A stretch of DNA of 9,757 nt from Bacteroidota bacterium (GTDB taxonomy: Bacteria; Bacteroidota; Bacteroidia; Chitinophagales; Chitinophagaceae). The notes under the pieces were generated by a model, which ran no database searches, was not told where the DNA came from, and saw nothing but the letters and a program-made list of their open reading frames with translations. The DNA lies in contig JAPLER010000198.1 in assembly GCA_026391115.1 (NCBI GenBank), forward strand, positions 1-9,757. Direction: 5' to 3'. Made by a program: the position numbers and the translations under genes. Shown piece after piece: positions 1 to 6,666 of this stretch (the stretch's first letter is position 1; each line of letters begins with the position of its first letter).

Positions 1-1268
1 ACATTATCACTGATATCAGTAGTAACATCTATTGAATAGGCAGTACTTGAACCTCCAAAAGCCCTTGCCCAAACATAATTGCCTGCTGTATCGCATTTAA
101 TAATAAAAGCACTTCCACTACCATTGCTGCTTGGCAAAGCCAAATTATTTACACCACTATTCGGGTTAGCATCAAACACTGCAGTAAAATAGCCAGAAAA
201 ATAAACACCGTTTTTTGCTACACTCATTCCATAAATAGGAATGCCATCAGCATTTTCAAACTTTTTAACCCAAACAAAATTTCCATTGGAAGTATATTTT
301 GCAACAAAACTTGCACCATTGCTTGATGTTAGGCTATTGGTTGAAGCACTTGGGTCAAAATCGGCTGTGCCATCAAAATCGCCAGCTATATAAATATTAT
401 TGTTTGCATCCAATGAAATGCCGTTTACTTCATCGTAACCTGCTCCACCAATTTGTTTAGCAAAAACAAAATTCCCACTAGCATTTAATTTTAAAATAAA
501 TAAATCTTGTTGCGTATTTGTAGCAGTTAAATTAAATGTTGATGATGAGCTTGGATCAAAATCAACAGTGCCATTAAAATATCCTGTTGCAATAACATTA
601 TTATTAGCATCAACCGAAATACCAGTAATGTAATCGGTGCCAGTGTTTCCAATAGTTTTTGCCCAAACAAAGTTTCCATTGTTATCTAGCTTCACTAAAA
701 ACATATCATAGTCTCCCTGCGAAGTAACATTGTTTGTAGCAGCACCAGGGTCTAAATCGGTAGTGCCTAAAAAATTACCTCCTAATAAAAGATTGTTATT
801 ATCATCTAGCCTTATAGAAAGGATTTCTGTGTAATTATTACCCCCCAACATTTTTGCCCATAAAAAATTGCCGTTAGCATCATACTTAGCTATATAAGTT
901 GAGTAACTACCGCCAGCAATAGTTAGATTGTATGTTGATGGGCTTGGGTCTAAATCGACAGTTCCAGAAAATATGCCACATACATAAATATTGTTAGAAG
1001 CATCTAGAATTAGTTTTTTTGCCATTGAAACACTACTACTGTAAATGTTTTTTACCCATAATAAATTACCATCTTTATCGTGCTTTGCTATATACCCATT
1101 TGTACGAATTCCGTTGGGAGTATTTAAAGTAACAGCATTCCCATTTGTTCCGTAAAAATTTGTAGTGTCCACAAAATTTCCAACTGTAATAATATTGCTA
1201 CTTGCATCTGTTGCCATAGCTAATCCTCGATCGTCATATTTACCACTAAACTTGGTAGCCCAGTTAAA
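1..1268 (-). repeat. Seven tandem propeller-type (SBBP-like) protein repeats of 64-68 residues
   Basis: Each unit opens with an aromatic-x-W/F-A/V-K motif and ends in a D/N-x-x-GN turn. Units start at 1268 (FNWATKF), 1064 (LLWVKNI), 866 (FLWAKML), 671 (FVWAKTI), 470 (FVFAKQI), 278 (FVWVKKF) and 77 (YVWARAF), that is 68, 66, 65, 67, 64 and 67 codons apart. Within units there is a DANNNIYIxGxF-like strand followed by a TVDFDPS-like motif (TVDLDPS, TTDLDPG, TVDFDPS, TADFDPS; degenerate in units 1 and 6). This matches the SBBP beta-propeller repeat style of Bacteroidota surface proteins. Seven units would suit one propeller, but the array may continue beyond the edge. Protein-level identity is moderate, so the DNA copies are diverged and old. 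Confidence 0.75.
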
Positions 1269-2735
1269 ACAAATGGTGTTATCAATGGCTAAGGTTAAGG
1301 TAGCAGCACTATCGCAACCTGTGGCATTGGTTAAATGTGCTGTTTGTGTACCTGCAGCATTAAAGGTTAAGCCATTCCAACTAAAAGGTAATTGTGATGA
1401 GCAAATACTTAAATTGTTGGTTGATGTACTTGCTGCATAAATACTCAAATTCAAGGTAACAATACTATCGCAACCTGCAGCATTCACAAATGTATCTTTG
1501 TAAGCACCAGCAGTAGTTAGTGAAGCACCATTAAAAGTATAACTACTTCCTGGGCATATACTTTGCGAAAAAGAACTTGTTAAAGTATAGCAGCCAGGGT
1601 AATATTCATAAGCTCCCATATCGAAAGTGCCTTTACGGGCAAAACCAGTAATATCGGTAGTAGGGGTAGTAATAGCAGTGCTGCCAGTATTAATAGCTGG
1701 GCTTGTAGCTTGTAATCTATAGCCATCATCACCCGTTCCAAAAATATTATCTCCACCATCAATATCATTAATGTTTGTAAACAAAGGGTCAGCAGTAGAA
1801 CAAGCAGTAAATTGTGCATTGTTAGTGCCACTTGCATTTTTAACAATAGAATTTACAACAGATAATGCAAAGCCTAAACCATCGTTAATAGCATATTTAT
1901 AAATCTCTTCTCTGTAAGACGGGTCGGTGGAATTATTAGGTGTAGTATTATCCCAAAAAATGCAATTAGTAATAGGGCCAAAAGTACCTGCTGCATAATA
2001 CACACCACCACCTAAAGAATTTGTACCTGTTGCTTGATTACTATTAAAAGTACAATTGGTTAATTTTAAAGGGCTATTTGCATCGCCGTAACAATATATA
2101 GCACCACCTTGCTCGGTTGCAGTGTTTTTTGCAAATACAGCGTTAGTTATGGTAGTGTTTGCAGCTGCGTTGTAGATAGCACCTCCATATCCAGCTGTTG
2201 ATTTATTATTATAAAAAAACACATTGGTACAAGTAAGTGTTGCACTACTGTTATACAATGCAGCACCCTCACGTGCTAAATTGTTTTTAAACACACAATT
2301 ATTAATGGCTACAGTAGCAATATGGTTAGCCATTCCAGCTCCATCATAGGTAGCAGTATTATTAGTAAAAGTACAATTATTGACAGTTAAAGAAGAATAT
2401 TCAACAGCAATACCAGCTCCAAAATTTCTTGAAAAAACTCTATTAGTTGCTACATAAATAGAACCATTAGGATTGCCATTACCATCGGCATTGGCTTTGG
2501 TAATAATAAAGCCATCAACCCAGGTTGATGCTGAAGTAGCGGCAGAAATTAAGACGTGATAACAATTGTCTGTGCTATCGTTTGGTGTTCCAATATCACC
2601 ACTTAATATAGTATTATTGGTTCGCCAGTTTCTTTGGTTAAGGTTAGTTTCGTTTCCTGCAAACCCCCCATATATTTTTATTCCATCTCTTAAATAAAAT
2701 GTTTTATCTCTATTGGTAGTAGCATTACTCGGTAT
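1..2735 (-). CDS. Body of the large secreted surface protein: beta-helix, choice-of-anchor-Q-like region, Ig-like repeats and propeller repeats (runs off the left edge)
   Basis: This frame is the direct continuation, in the same phase, of the signal-peptide fragment at 2736-2984. Numbering from that start, residues about 84-370 form a right-handed beta-helix with six turns that each carry an FxxN motif (FTNN, FKNN, FYNN, FAKN, FNSN, FWDN) and a glycine-rich GGAIY-like motif, as in chlamydial Pmp-type repeats. Residues about 370-463 (DPLFTN, YRLQATSPAINTG, DMGAYEYYP) match the choice-of-anchor-Q pattern. Two Ig-like repeats with GCDS motifs follow (465-572), then seven propeller-type repeats from 573 to the window edge near residue 994. 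No stop codon occurs in 2735 bases. Such composites are exported and surface-attached in Bacteroidota, often by the type IX system, but the C-terminal sorting domain lies outside the window, so that route is inference. Without readthrough or repair of the TAA this part has no signal peptide and no obvious start near its 5' end. It may be a recent pseudogene. Confidence 0.82.
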   Translation of the reverse strand, partial: MPSNATTNRDKTFYLRDGIKIYGGFAGNETNLNQRNWRTNNTILSGDIGTPNDSTDNCYHVLISAATSASTWVDGFIITKANADGNGNPNGSIYVATNRVFSRNFGAGIAVEYSSLTVNNCTFTNNTATYDGAGMANHIATVAINNCVFKNNLAREGAALYNSSATLTCTNVFFYNNKSTAGYGGAIYNAAANTTITNAVFAKNTATEQGGAIYCYGDANSPLKLTNCTFNSNQATGTNSLGGGVYYAAGTFGPITNCIFWDNTTPNNSTDPSYREEIYKYAINDGLGFALSVVNSIVKNASGTNNAQFTACSTADPLFTNINDIDGGDNIFGTGDDGYRLQATSPAINTGSTAITTPTTDITGFARKGTFDMGAYEYYPGCYTLTSSFSQSICPGSSYTFNGASLTTAGAYKDTFVNAAGCDSIVTLNLSIYAASTSTNNLSICSSQLPFSWNGLTFNAAGTQTAHLTNATGCDSAATLTLAIDNTICFNWATKFSGKYDDRGLAMATDASSNIITVGNFVDTTNFYGTNGNAVTLNTPNGIRTNGYIAKHDKDGNLLWVKNIYSSSVSMAKKLILDASNNIYVCGIFSGTVDLDPSPSTYNLTIAGGSYSTYIAKYDANGNFLWAKMLGGNNYTEILSIRLDDNNNLLLGGNFLGTTDLDPGAATNNVTSQGDYDMFLVKLDNNGNFVWAKTIGNTGTDYITGISVDANNNVIATGYFNGTVDFDPSSSSTFNLTATNTQQDLFILKLNASGNFVFAKQIGGAGYDEVNGISLDANNNIYIAGDFDGTADFDPSASTNSLTSSNGASFVAKYTSNGNFVWVKKFENADGIPIYGMSVAKNGVYFSGYFTAVFDANPNSGVNNLALPSSNGSGSAFIIKCDTAGNYVWARAFGGSSTAYSIDVTTDISDN
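1269..1592 (-). repeat. Two Ig-like 'GCDS' repeats linking the beta-helix to the propeller
   Basis: The two units are about 52 residues apart: one has SICPGSSYTFNG followed by NAAGCDSIVTLNLSI, the other has SICSSQLPFSWNG followed by NATGCDSAATLTLAI. This short repeat (Cys near the start, F/W-NG in the middle, GCDS-x-x-TL-x-L near the end) is common in large extracellular proteins of Bacteroidota, where it acts as a spacer. The paired cysteines in each unit could form a disulfide outside the cell; that is inference. Confidence 0.65.
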
Positions 2736-2738
2736 TTA
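2736..2738 (-). other. In-frame TAA codon interrupting the large surface protein
   Basis: Codon 83, counted from the ATG at 2984, is TAA, flanked by CAG on one side and ATA CCG AGT on the other. Coding sense is coherent on both sides in the same phase, so this is a substitution, not a frameshift. One base change from CAA, GAA or AAA would make it. It falls in the variable loop between 'AGTYYPT' and 'RDKTFYL', where homologous proteins usually have a polar insert of varying length. Confidence 0.85.
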
Positions 2739-2984
2739 CTGTGTAGGAATAACAGTGGGGTAATAAGTGCCAGCTTTTACCCAAATTTGGTCGCCACTTG
2801 TGGCTGCATCTATGGCGTTTTGCAAATCTTTTTTTGCAGATGACCAAGTAGTGCCAGCACCTATGTTATCAGCTTTTGCTACATCTACATAATAGGTGGT
2901 TTGTGCTTGTACATTAAATGTAATAAATAACAATACTGTTATTACAATACTGTTAATGTGCTTTTGTAAAAATGAGGATTGCAT
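2736..2984 (-). CDS. N-terminal fragment (82 codons) of a large secreted beta-helix surface protein, ended by an in-frame TAA
   Basis: The 82-residue product starts with an export signal: a short polar start (MQSSFLQKH), a hydrophobic core at residues 11-24 and a likely cut after VQA at residue 27, giving a mature start QTTYYVD. Residues 29-79 look like the opening of a right-handed parallel beta-helix (ASGDQIWVKAGTYYPT resembles the usual 'aaxgDxIwVkaGtYyPt' of DUF1565/beta-helix proteins). The reading then stops at TAA, but the same frame continues without another stop to the window edge and carries on exactly where such proteins do (RDKTFYLRDGIKIYGGF). I therefore read this as the 5' end of one gene, broken or misread at one codon, not as a separate small protein. 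Translation would start at the ATG at 2984; there is no clear ribosome binding site, which is usual for this group. Confidence 0.8.
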   Translation of the reverse strand: MQSSFLQKHINSIVITVLLFITFNVQAQTTYYVDVAKADNIGAGTTWSSAKKDLQNAIDAATSGDQIWVKAGTYYPTVIPTQ

Positions 2985-3013
2985 AATATATCAATTTTGT
3001 GATTTTAAATTTT

Positions 3014-3066
3014 AAAAAATAAAGAACAAGAGCGAAAAGCTTAGGCTTTATAACGCTCTTGTCTTT
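3014..3066 (-). terminator. Strong hairpin terminator downstream of kynU
   Basis: The arms CAAGAGCG (3027-3034) and CGCTCTTG (3054-3061) are exact complements. They extend outward through AAAGA / TCTTT with one bulged A, and an inner stem AAAGC / GCTTT closes a TTAG loop. Read on the minus strand the hairpin is followed by TTCTTTA and then six T (3019-3014), the form of an intrinsic terminator. It lies 109 bases after the kynU stop and only 30 bases before the ATG of the large surface gene, so it should insulate that gene from kynU transcription. I saw no good TTG / TAnnTTTG promoter in the 30-base remainder. Confidence 0.72.
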
Positions 3067-3174
3067 CTTCTGCCCTCTAAGGCAAAAAAAACATTTACTG
3101 ACAATTTTAAATAAATGAGTTTTATATGTGACACCAACAATTTGATAAGTGCAGCTAACAACACAACAAACAAC

Positions 3175-4437
3175 TTATAATCCACTTACAATATTTCCAA
3201 ATTGCCACACATCTTCAAAACTATTGTACAATGGCACGGGTGCTATGCGTGTTACATTGGGCTCTCGCCAATCTGTTATTACTCCTTTCTTAGTCAAAGC
3301 ATCAAACATCTGTTTGCCATTGCTATCTGTAAGCAATGAAATTTGGCAACCATGTTCAGCTTCATTGCGTGGTGTAATGATTTCAAAAACTTGTTTGGCT
3401 TTATTTACTTCATCTACCACATACCACAAATAAGCATTTAGTAATTTACGCTTGGTATGCAATCTATCCATTCCTGCTTCTTCAACAATATCTAAAGCAG
3501 CTTTATGTGCAGCCATACTTAAAATAGGTGCATTGCTTAATTGCCAACCTTCGGCAGTTGGTATGGCTTTAAAGCCTCTATCCATTTTAAAACGAGTTTC
3601 TTTTTCGTAACCCCACCAACCAGCAAATCTTTGCAAGTCAGTATTAGTAGCATGCTTTTCGTGAATATACACACCAGCTACACCACCAGGTCCACTATTC
3701 AAATATTTATAACTACACCAGCAAGCAAAGTCAACTTCCCAATCGTGTAAATGCAATTCAATATTGCCAGCAGCGTGTGCTAAATCGAAGCCACATAACA
3801 CACCAACTTTATGTGCAGCAGCAGTAATGGATTTAATATCAAACACTTGTCCAGTATAGTAATTTACACCACCAAATAGTACCAATGCCAAACTATCTTT
3901 ATGTTGTTCTATAGCTTGTAAAATATCTTCGGTTCTAATATTGTATTCCCCTTCTCTTGGTGCAACTTCTATAACTGCATCATCATAATCAAAGCCATGA
4001 AACTTTACCTGACTTTCTAGTGCATATTGGTCGCTTGGAAATGCCTTTGCTTCGCAAATAATTTTATATTTTACTTTGGTGGGTTGATAAAAACTAACCA
4101 TTAACAGATGCAGATTAACAGTCAATTGGTTCATTACCACAACTTCATTGGGCAAACAACCTACAACTTTTGATAATTGATTTGGAAAAATTTCATGATA
4201 AGGCATCCAAGGATGACGTGCATGAAAATGTCCTTCAACACCAAGACTAGCCCAGTCTTCTAATTCATTTAAAACATAATCCTGCGTAGCTTTTGGCTGC
4301 AAGCCCAATGAATTACCAGTAAAATAAATAGCTTCTTTTCCATACATCATTGGTATGTAAAAACTTTCTCTAAACTGTTTTAATTCATCGTCTGCATCAA
4401 GTTGTTGTGCAAAAGCAATTGTGTTTTGAAAATTCAT
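3175..4437 (-). CDS. kynU: Kynureninase (EC 3.7.1.3)
   Basis: This PLP enzyme cleaves L-kynurenine to anthranilate and L-alanine, or 3-hydroxykynurenine to 3-hydroxyanthranilate and alanine, in tryptophan breakdown and the kynurenine route to NAD. The 420-residue length is normal for bacterial enzymes. The fold-type I aminotransferase layout is intact: GNSLGLQP (42-48 region), MNQLTVNLHLL (102-112, cofactor phosphate side), FPSDQYALESQ (133-143), GVNYYTGQ (190-197), GFDLAHAAGN (216-225; D218 should hold the pyridine nitrogen, H221 the substrate side) and CWCSYKYLNSGPGG (239-252) with K244 as the expected Schiff-base lysine next to Y243. WREPNVTRIAP near 390-400 is the usual C-terminal signature. 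Cytoplasmic, no signal peptide. It starts at an ATG at 4437, has no kynurenine-pathway neighbour in the window, is transcribed alone and is followed by a terminator. Confidence 0.96.
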   Translation of the reverse strand: MNFQNTIAFAQQLDADDELKQFRESFYIPMMYGKEAIYFTGNSLGLQPKATQDYVLNELEDWASLGVEGHFHARHPWMPYHEIFPNQLSKVVGCLPNEVVVMNQLTVNLHLLMVSFYQPTKVKYKIICEAKAFPSDQYALESQVKFHGFDYDDAVIEVAPREGEYNIRTEDILQAIEQHKDSLALVLFGGVNYYTGQVFDIKSITAAAHKVGVLCGFDLAHAAGNIELHLHDWEVDFACWCSYKYLNSGPGGVAGVYIHEKHATNTDLQRFAGWWGYEKETRFKMDRGFKAIPTAEGWQLSNAPILSMAAHKAALDIVEEAGMDRLHTKRKLLNAYLWYVVDEVNKAKQVFEIITPRNEAEHGCQISLLTDSNGKQMFDALTKKGVITDWREPNVTRIAPVPLYNSFEDVWQFGNIVSGL

Positions 4438-4493
4438 TGTATGATTTTATGTAACCATTGCACTAAGGCAACAGTTGTTTTGTTAAATATTTG

Positions 4494-4524
4494 CAAAATG
4501 CAAGTATAGCGTATTTGCATTTTG
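4494..4524. repeat. Inverted repeat in the kynU / PPIase divergent intergenic region
   Basis: The arms CAAAATGCAA (4494-4503) and TTGCATTTTG (4515-4524) are perfect 10-bp complements around an 11-base centre (GTATAGCGTAT) that can pair a little further. It lies 57 bases upstream of the kynU ATG and 91 bases upstream of the PPIase ATG. On the minus strand TATACTTG (4508-4501), one base away from the TAnnTTTG -7 consensus, overlaps the left arm and centre, though no TTG was found at the proper -33 distance. A dyad over a promoter suggests an operator; a hairpin in a 5' leader is the alternative. No U-tract follows, so a terminator is unlikely. Confidence 0.5.
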
Positions 4525-4614
4525 AAGTTGATGAAGCCTAAATAATTTGTTAAAAAAATCAACAGTTTGCTTTTACAACAGCTTAACAACTATTTTTACC
4601 GCCATTATATTATT

Positions 4615-5976
4615 ATGAAGATTATTTTTTCTATTGGTTTATTGTTTATTTCAATTATTTCTATTGCTCAACCCAAAAAAGTTATAGCAGATAAAATAGT
4701 TGCACAAGTTGGCAATAAAATTATTTTACGTAGCGATATTTTTAATGCTATAAGTGATTATAAACGTCAGGGACAAGAAGCTAGTTTACCACCAAATCCA
4801 GAATGTGCTTTTTTGGAAGGTCAATTAATACAAAAAGCTTTGGTACTGCAAGCAGAAAAAGATTCTTTACCAGTAAGTGAAGAAGAAGTTGAGGCTGCTA
4901 TTGATAATCAAATTCGTGCTTTTATTAGAGAATATGGCTCTCAGCAAGTACTTGAAGAAGTTGCTGGCAAATCAATTTTTCAAATTAAAGAAGATTTTAA
5001 GCAAACATTTAAAGATCGTAAATTGTCTGATGCAATGCGTGCTAAAATTATAGAAAACATTAAAGTGACTCCAAATGAAGTAAGGGCATTTTACAATAAA
5101 ATTCCAAAAGATAGTTTGGCATATTACGAAAGCGAGTTAGAGCTTTTACAAATTATTGCCATACCAAAGGCCAATAAAGACGTTGACGATTATATTATGA
5201 AACAATTGTATGAATATAAACGTCAGGTAGAAAGTGGATCTAAAAGATTTGACCAGCTTGCCAAAATTTATACAGATGACCCAGGTAGTAAAGAAACTGG
5301 TGGACAATACAATATAAACAGAGGTGATAAATTTTGGGATCCTACATTTTTATCTACTTGTTTTAAATTAAAAGAAGGTCAAATTTCAAATGTAATTAAA
5401 TCTAAATTTGGTTATCATATCATTCAATTGGTAAGTCGTAGTGGAGACGATGCAGTGGTAAGACACATTTTAAAAATACCACCAATTACTGAAGAAGAAA
5501 TTAAATTATCTATTGCTAAATTAGATTCTATTAAAGAACAATTAAAACGTAAAGAATATGATTTTGGATTTGCTGTAAGTAAATTTAGTGATGATGAAAA
5601 TAGTAAAACAGTTGGAGGACAAATTAGTGGTAGAGATGGTAGTGGCTTTATTACAATTGATCAGCTAGATAAAGAAATGGTTGCCTTAATTAAAGATGTA
5701 AAACCTGGAGATTATGCAACGCCCCAAGTATTTACAGACGAAAGAGGTCAGAAAAAAGTGAGATTGATTTACTACAAATCTAGAACCAATCCACATATAG
5801 AAAATGTGAAAGATGATTACAGTAAATTATCATTAAGATTAATTGAAGAAAAGAAACAACAAAAATTGGAAACTTGGATTAAAGAGCATTTACCATATTA
5901 CTACATTACAATTGATAGTGAATTTAAAGATTGTAAAAGCTTAGCAGAGTGGTTGAAATATGCTAAGAAAAACTAG
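4615..5976 (+). CDS. SurA-like periplasmic peptidyl-prolyl cis-trans isomerase with two parvulin (PpiC) domains
   Basis: The 453-residue product is an exported foldase/chaperone, likely for outer-membrane proteins. The ATG at 4615 is preferred over an in-frame TTG at 4567 because it begins a clean signal peptide (MKIIFSIGLLFISIISIAQ, cut near residue 18-19). Residues 22-150 form a SurA-type N-terminal helical region (DKIVAQVGNKIILRSDI). Parvulin domain 1 spans about 174-275 (FDQLAKIYTDDPGSKETGGQ, then SKFGYHIIQLVSR). Parvulin domain 2 spans about 282-389 (VRHILKI, FSDDENSKTVGGQISG). A lysine-rich helix and WIKEHLPYYYITID close the protein, as in SurA. Domain 1 keeps the C-terminal histidine (H268) but has ELLQIIAI where the first conserved histidine usually sits; domain 2 keeps the first (H284) but has KVRLIYYKSR at the second site. 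The next gene starts 66 bases downstream. Family assignment is sure; the exact client set is unknown. Confidence 0.92.
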   Translation: MKIIFSIGLLFISIISIAQPKKVIADKIVAQVGNKIILRSDIFNAISDYKRQGQEASLPPNPECAFLEGQLIQKALVLQAEKDSLPVSEEEVEAAIDNQIRAFIREYGSQQVLEEVAGKSIFQIKEDFKQTFKDRKLSDAMRAKIIENIKVTPNEVRAFYNKIPKDSLAYYESELELLQIIAIPKANKDVDDYIMKQLYEYKRQVESGSKRFDQLAKIYTDDPGSKETGGQYNINRGDKFWDPTFLSTCFKLKEGQISNVIKSKFGYHIIQLVSRSGDDAVVRHILKIPPITEEEIKLSIAKLDSIKEQLKRKEYDFGFAVSKFSDDENSKTVGGQISGRDGSGFITIDQLDKEMVALIKDVKPGDYATPQVFTDERGQKKVRLIYYKSRTNPHIENVKDDYSKLSLRLIEEKKQQKLETWIKEHLPYYYITIDSEFKDCKSLAEWLKYAKKN

Positions 5977-6042
5977 GTTCTCCTAAAGGATTACATCGTA
6001 TTATTTGGCACGATATTTCTCTTACAGTAATAAAAAAAAATT

Positions 6043-6657
6043 ATGAATAAGGTGATTACATTTTTTGGGTTACTTCTTTTTATATCAATTAAACTTAATG
6101 CACAACAAAGAACTGTAGCTGAATGTACTGTAAATTATACAATTTCAACAGATAGTGCAAATTCATCTATGAAAGGTTCTACAAAAACAGTTTATATTAA
6201 AGGAAATGATGTAAGAATAGATGTAACTAGTACTGCATTTAATCAAACAACATTTTATGATAAAGCTAGTGGCAACGCTGTGGTTTTAAGAGAAATTGGT
6301 AGCAATAAAATAATGACCAAGTTAAGTAAAACACAATGGATTGAAAAGAATAATAAGTTTGAAAATGCAACAGTTGATATAGTTGGTGATACTAAAATCA
6401 TTTTAGGTTATGAGTGTAAGAAAGCTACTATCAAAGCAAAAGACAACTCTAGTATGACTGTGTTTTATGCCACAGCAATTGTTCCTTCTGTAAAAGAATT
6501 TGAATATCAGTTTAAAGATGTTCCAGGATTTGTATTAGAATATGAAATAGTGGAAGCTGGAAAAAATATTAAATACACAAAATCAAAAATTAATTTAAGC
6601 CCAGTATCATCTAGCAAATTTGACGTTCCAACAAGTGGTTATAGATTATTAAACTAA
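6043..6657 (+). CDS. Small exported GLPGLI/DUF4412-like protein of unknown function
   Basis: The 204-residue product begins with a signal peptide (MNKVITFFGLLLFISIKLNAQ, likely cut after A20). The mature part is a predicted all-beta protein: ECTVNYTIST, then KTVYIKGNDVRIDVTS (48-63), a variable middle, GYECKKATIKAKD (122-134) and VPGFVLEYEIVEAGK (160-174). The 'GY-x-CKKA' and 'PG-x-x-LEYE' pattern resembles GLPGLI and DUF4412 family proteins, which are exported and of unknown function in Bacteroidota. The assignment rests on pattern memory and could be wrong at family level, but an exported, envelope-associated role is well supported. It follows the SurA-like gene on the same strand after 66 bases with no visible terminator between, so co-transcription is likely and a link to envelope quality control is possible. 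Its stop is 9 bases from the stop of the convergent gene at 6667-7011. Confidence 0.72.
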   Translation: MNKVITFFGLLLFISIKLNAQQRTVAECTVNYTISTDSANSSMKGSTKTVYIKGNDVRIDVTSTAFNQTTFYDKASGNAVVLREIGSNKIMTKLSKTQWIEKNNKFENATVDIVGDTKIILGYECKKATIKAKDNSSMTVFYATAIVPSVKEFEYQFKDVPGFVLEYEIVEAGKNIKYTKSKINLSPVSSSKFDVPTSGYRLLN

Positions 6658-6666
6658 TTAGTTGAC

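Noticed and set aside
1..1268. Tandem repeats considered as a CRISPR-like or satellite array
   Set aside because: Units are about 200 bp, in frame and diverged at DNA level; they encode protein repeats.
1165..1440. Plus-strand open frame of 91 codons starting with a hydrophobic stretch
   Set aside because: It is antisense to the propeller and Ig-like part of the surface gene, whose own frame is coherent; the signal-like start is a by-product of the complementary strand.
1580..1846. Minus-strand 88-codon frame rich in Leu and Met
   Set aside because: It lies in another phase of the surface gene, over the choice-of-anchor-Q-like region, and is low-complexity Leu/Met/Ile sequence.
3071..3084. 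Small hairpin TGCC-CTCTAA-GGCA next to a run of A
   Set aside because: The stem is only 4 bp, and on the minus strand the T-run precedes the hairpin instead of following it.
3149..3433. Plus-strand 94-codon frame
   Set aside because: Antisense to the 3' end of kynU, with no protein-like pattern.
3541..3750. Plus-strand 69-codon frame
   Set aside because: Antisense to the middle of kynU, across the catalytic lysine region.
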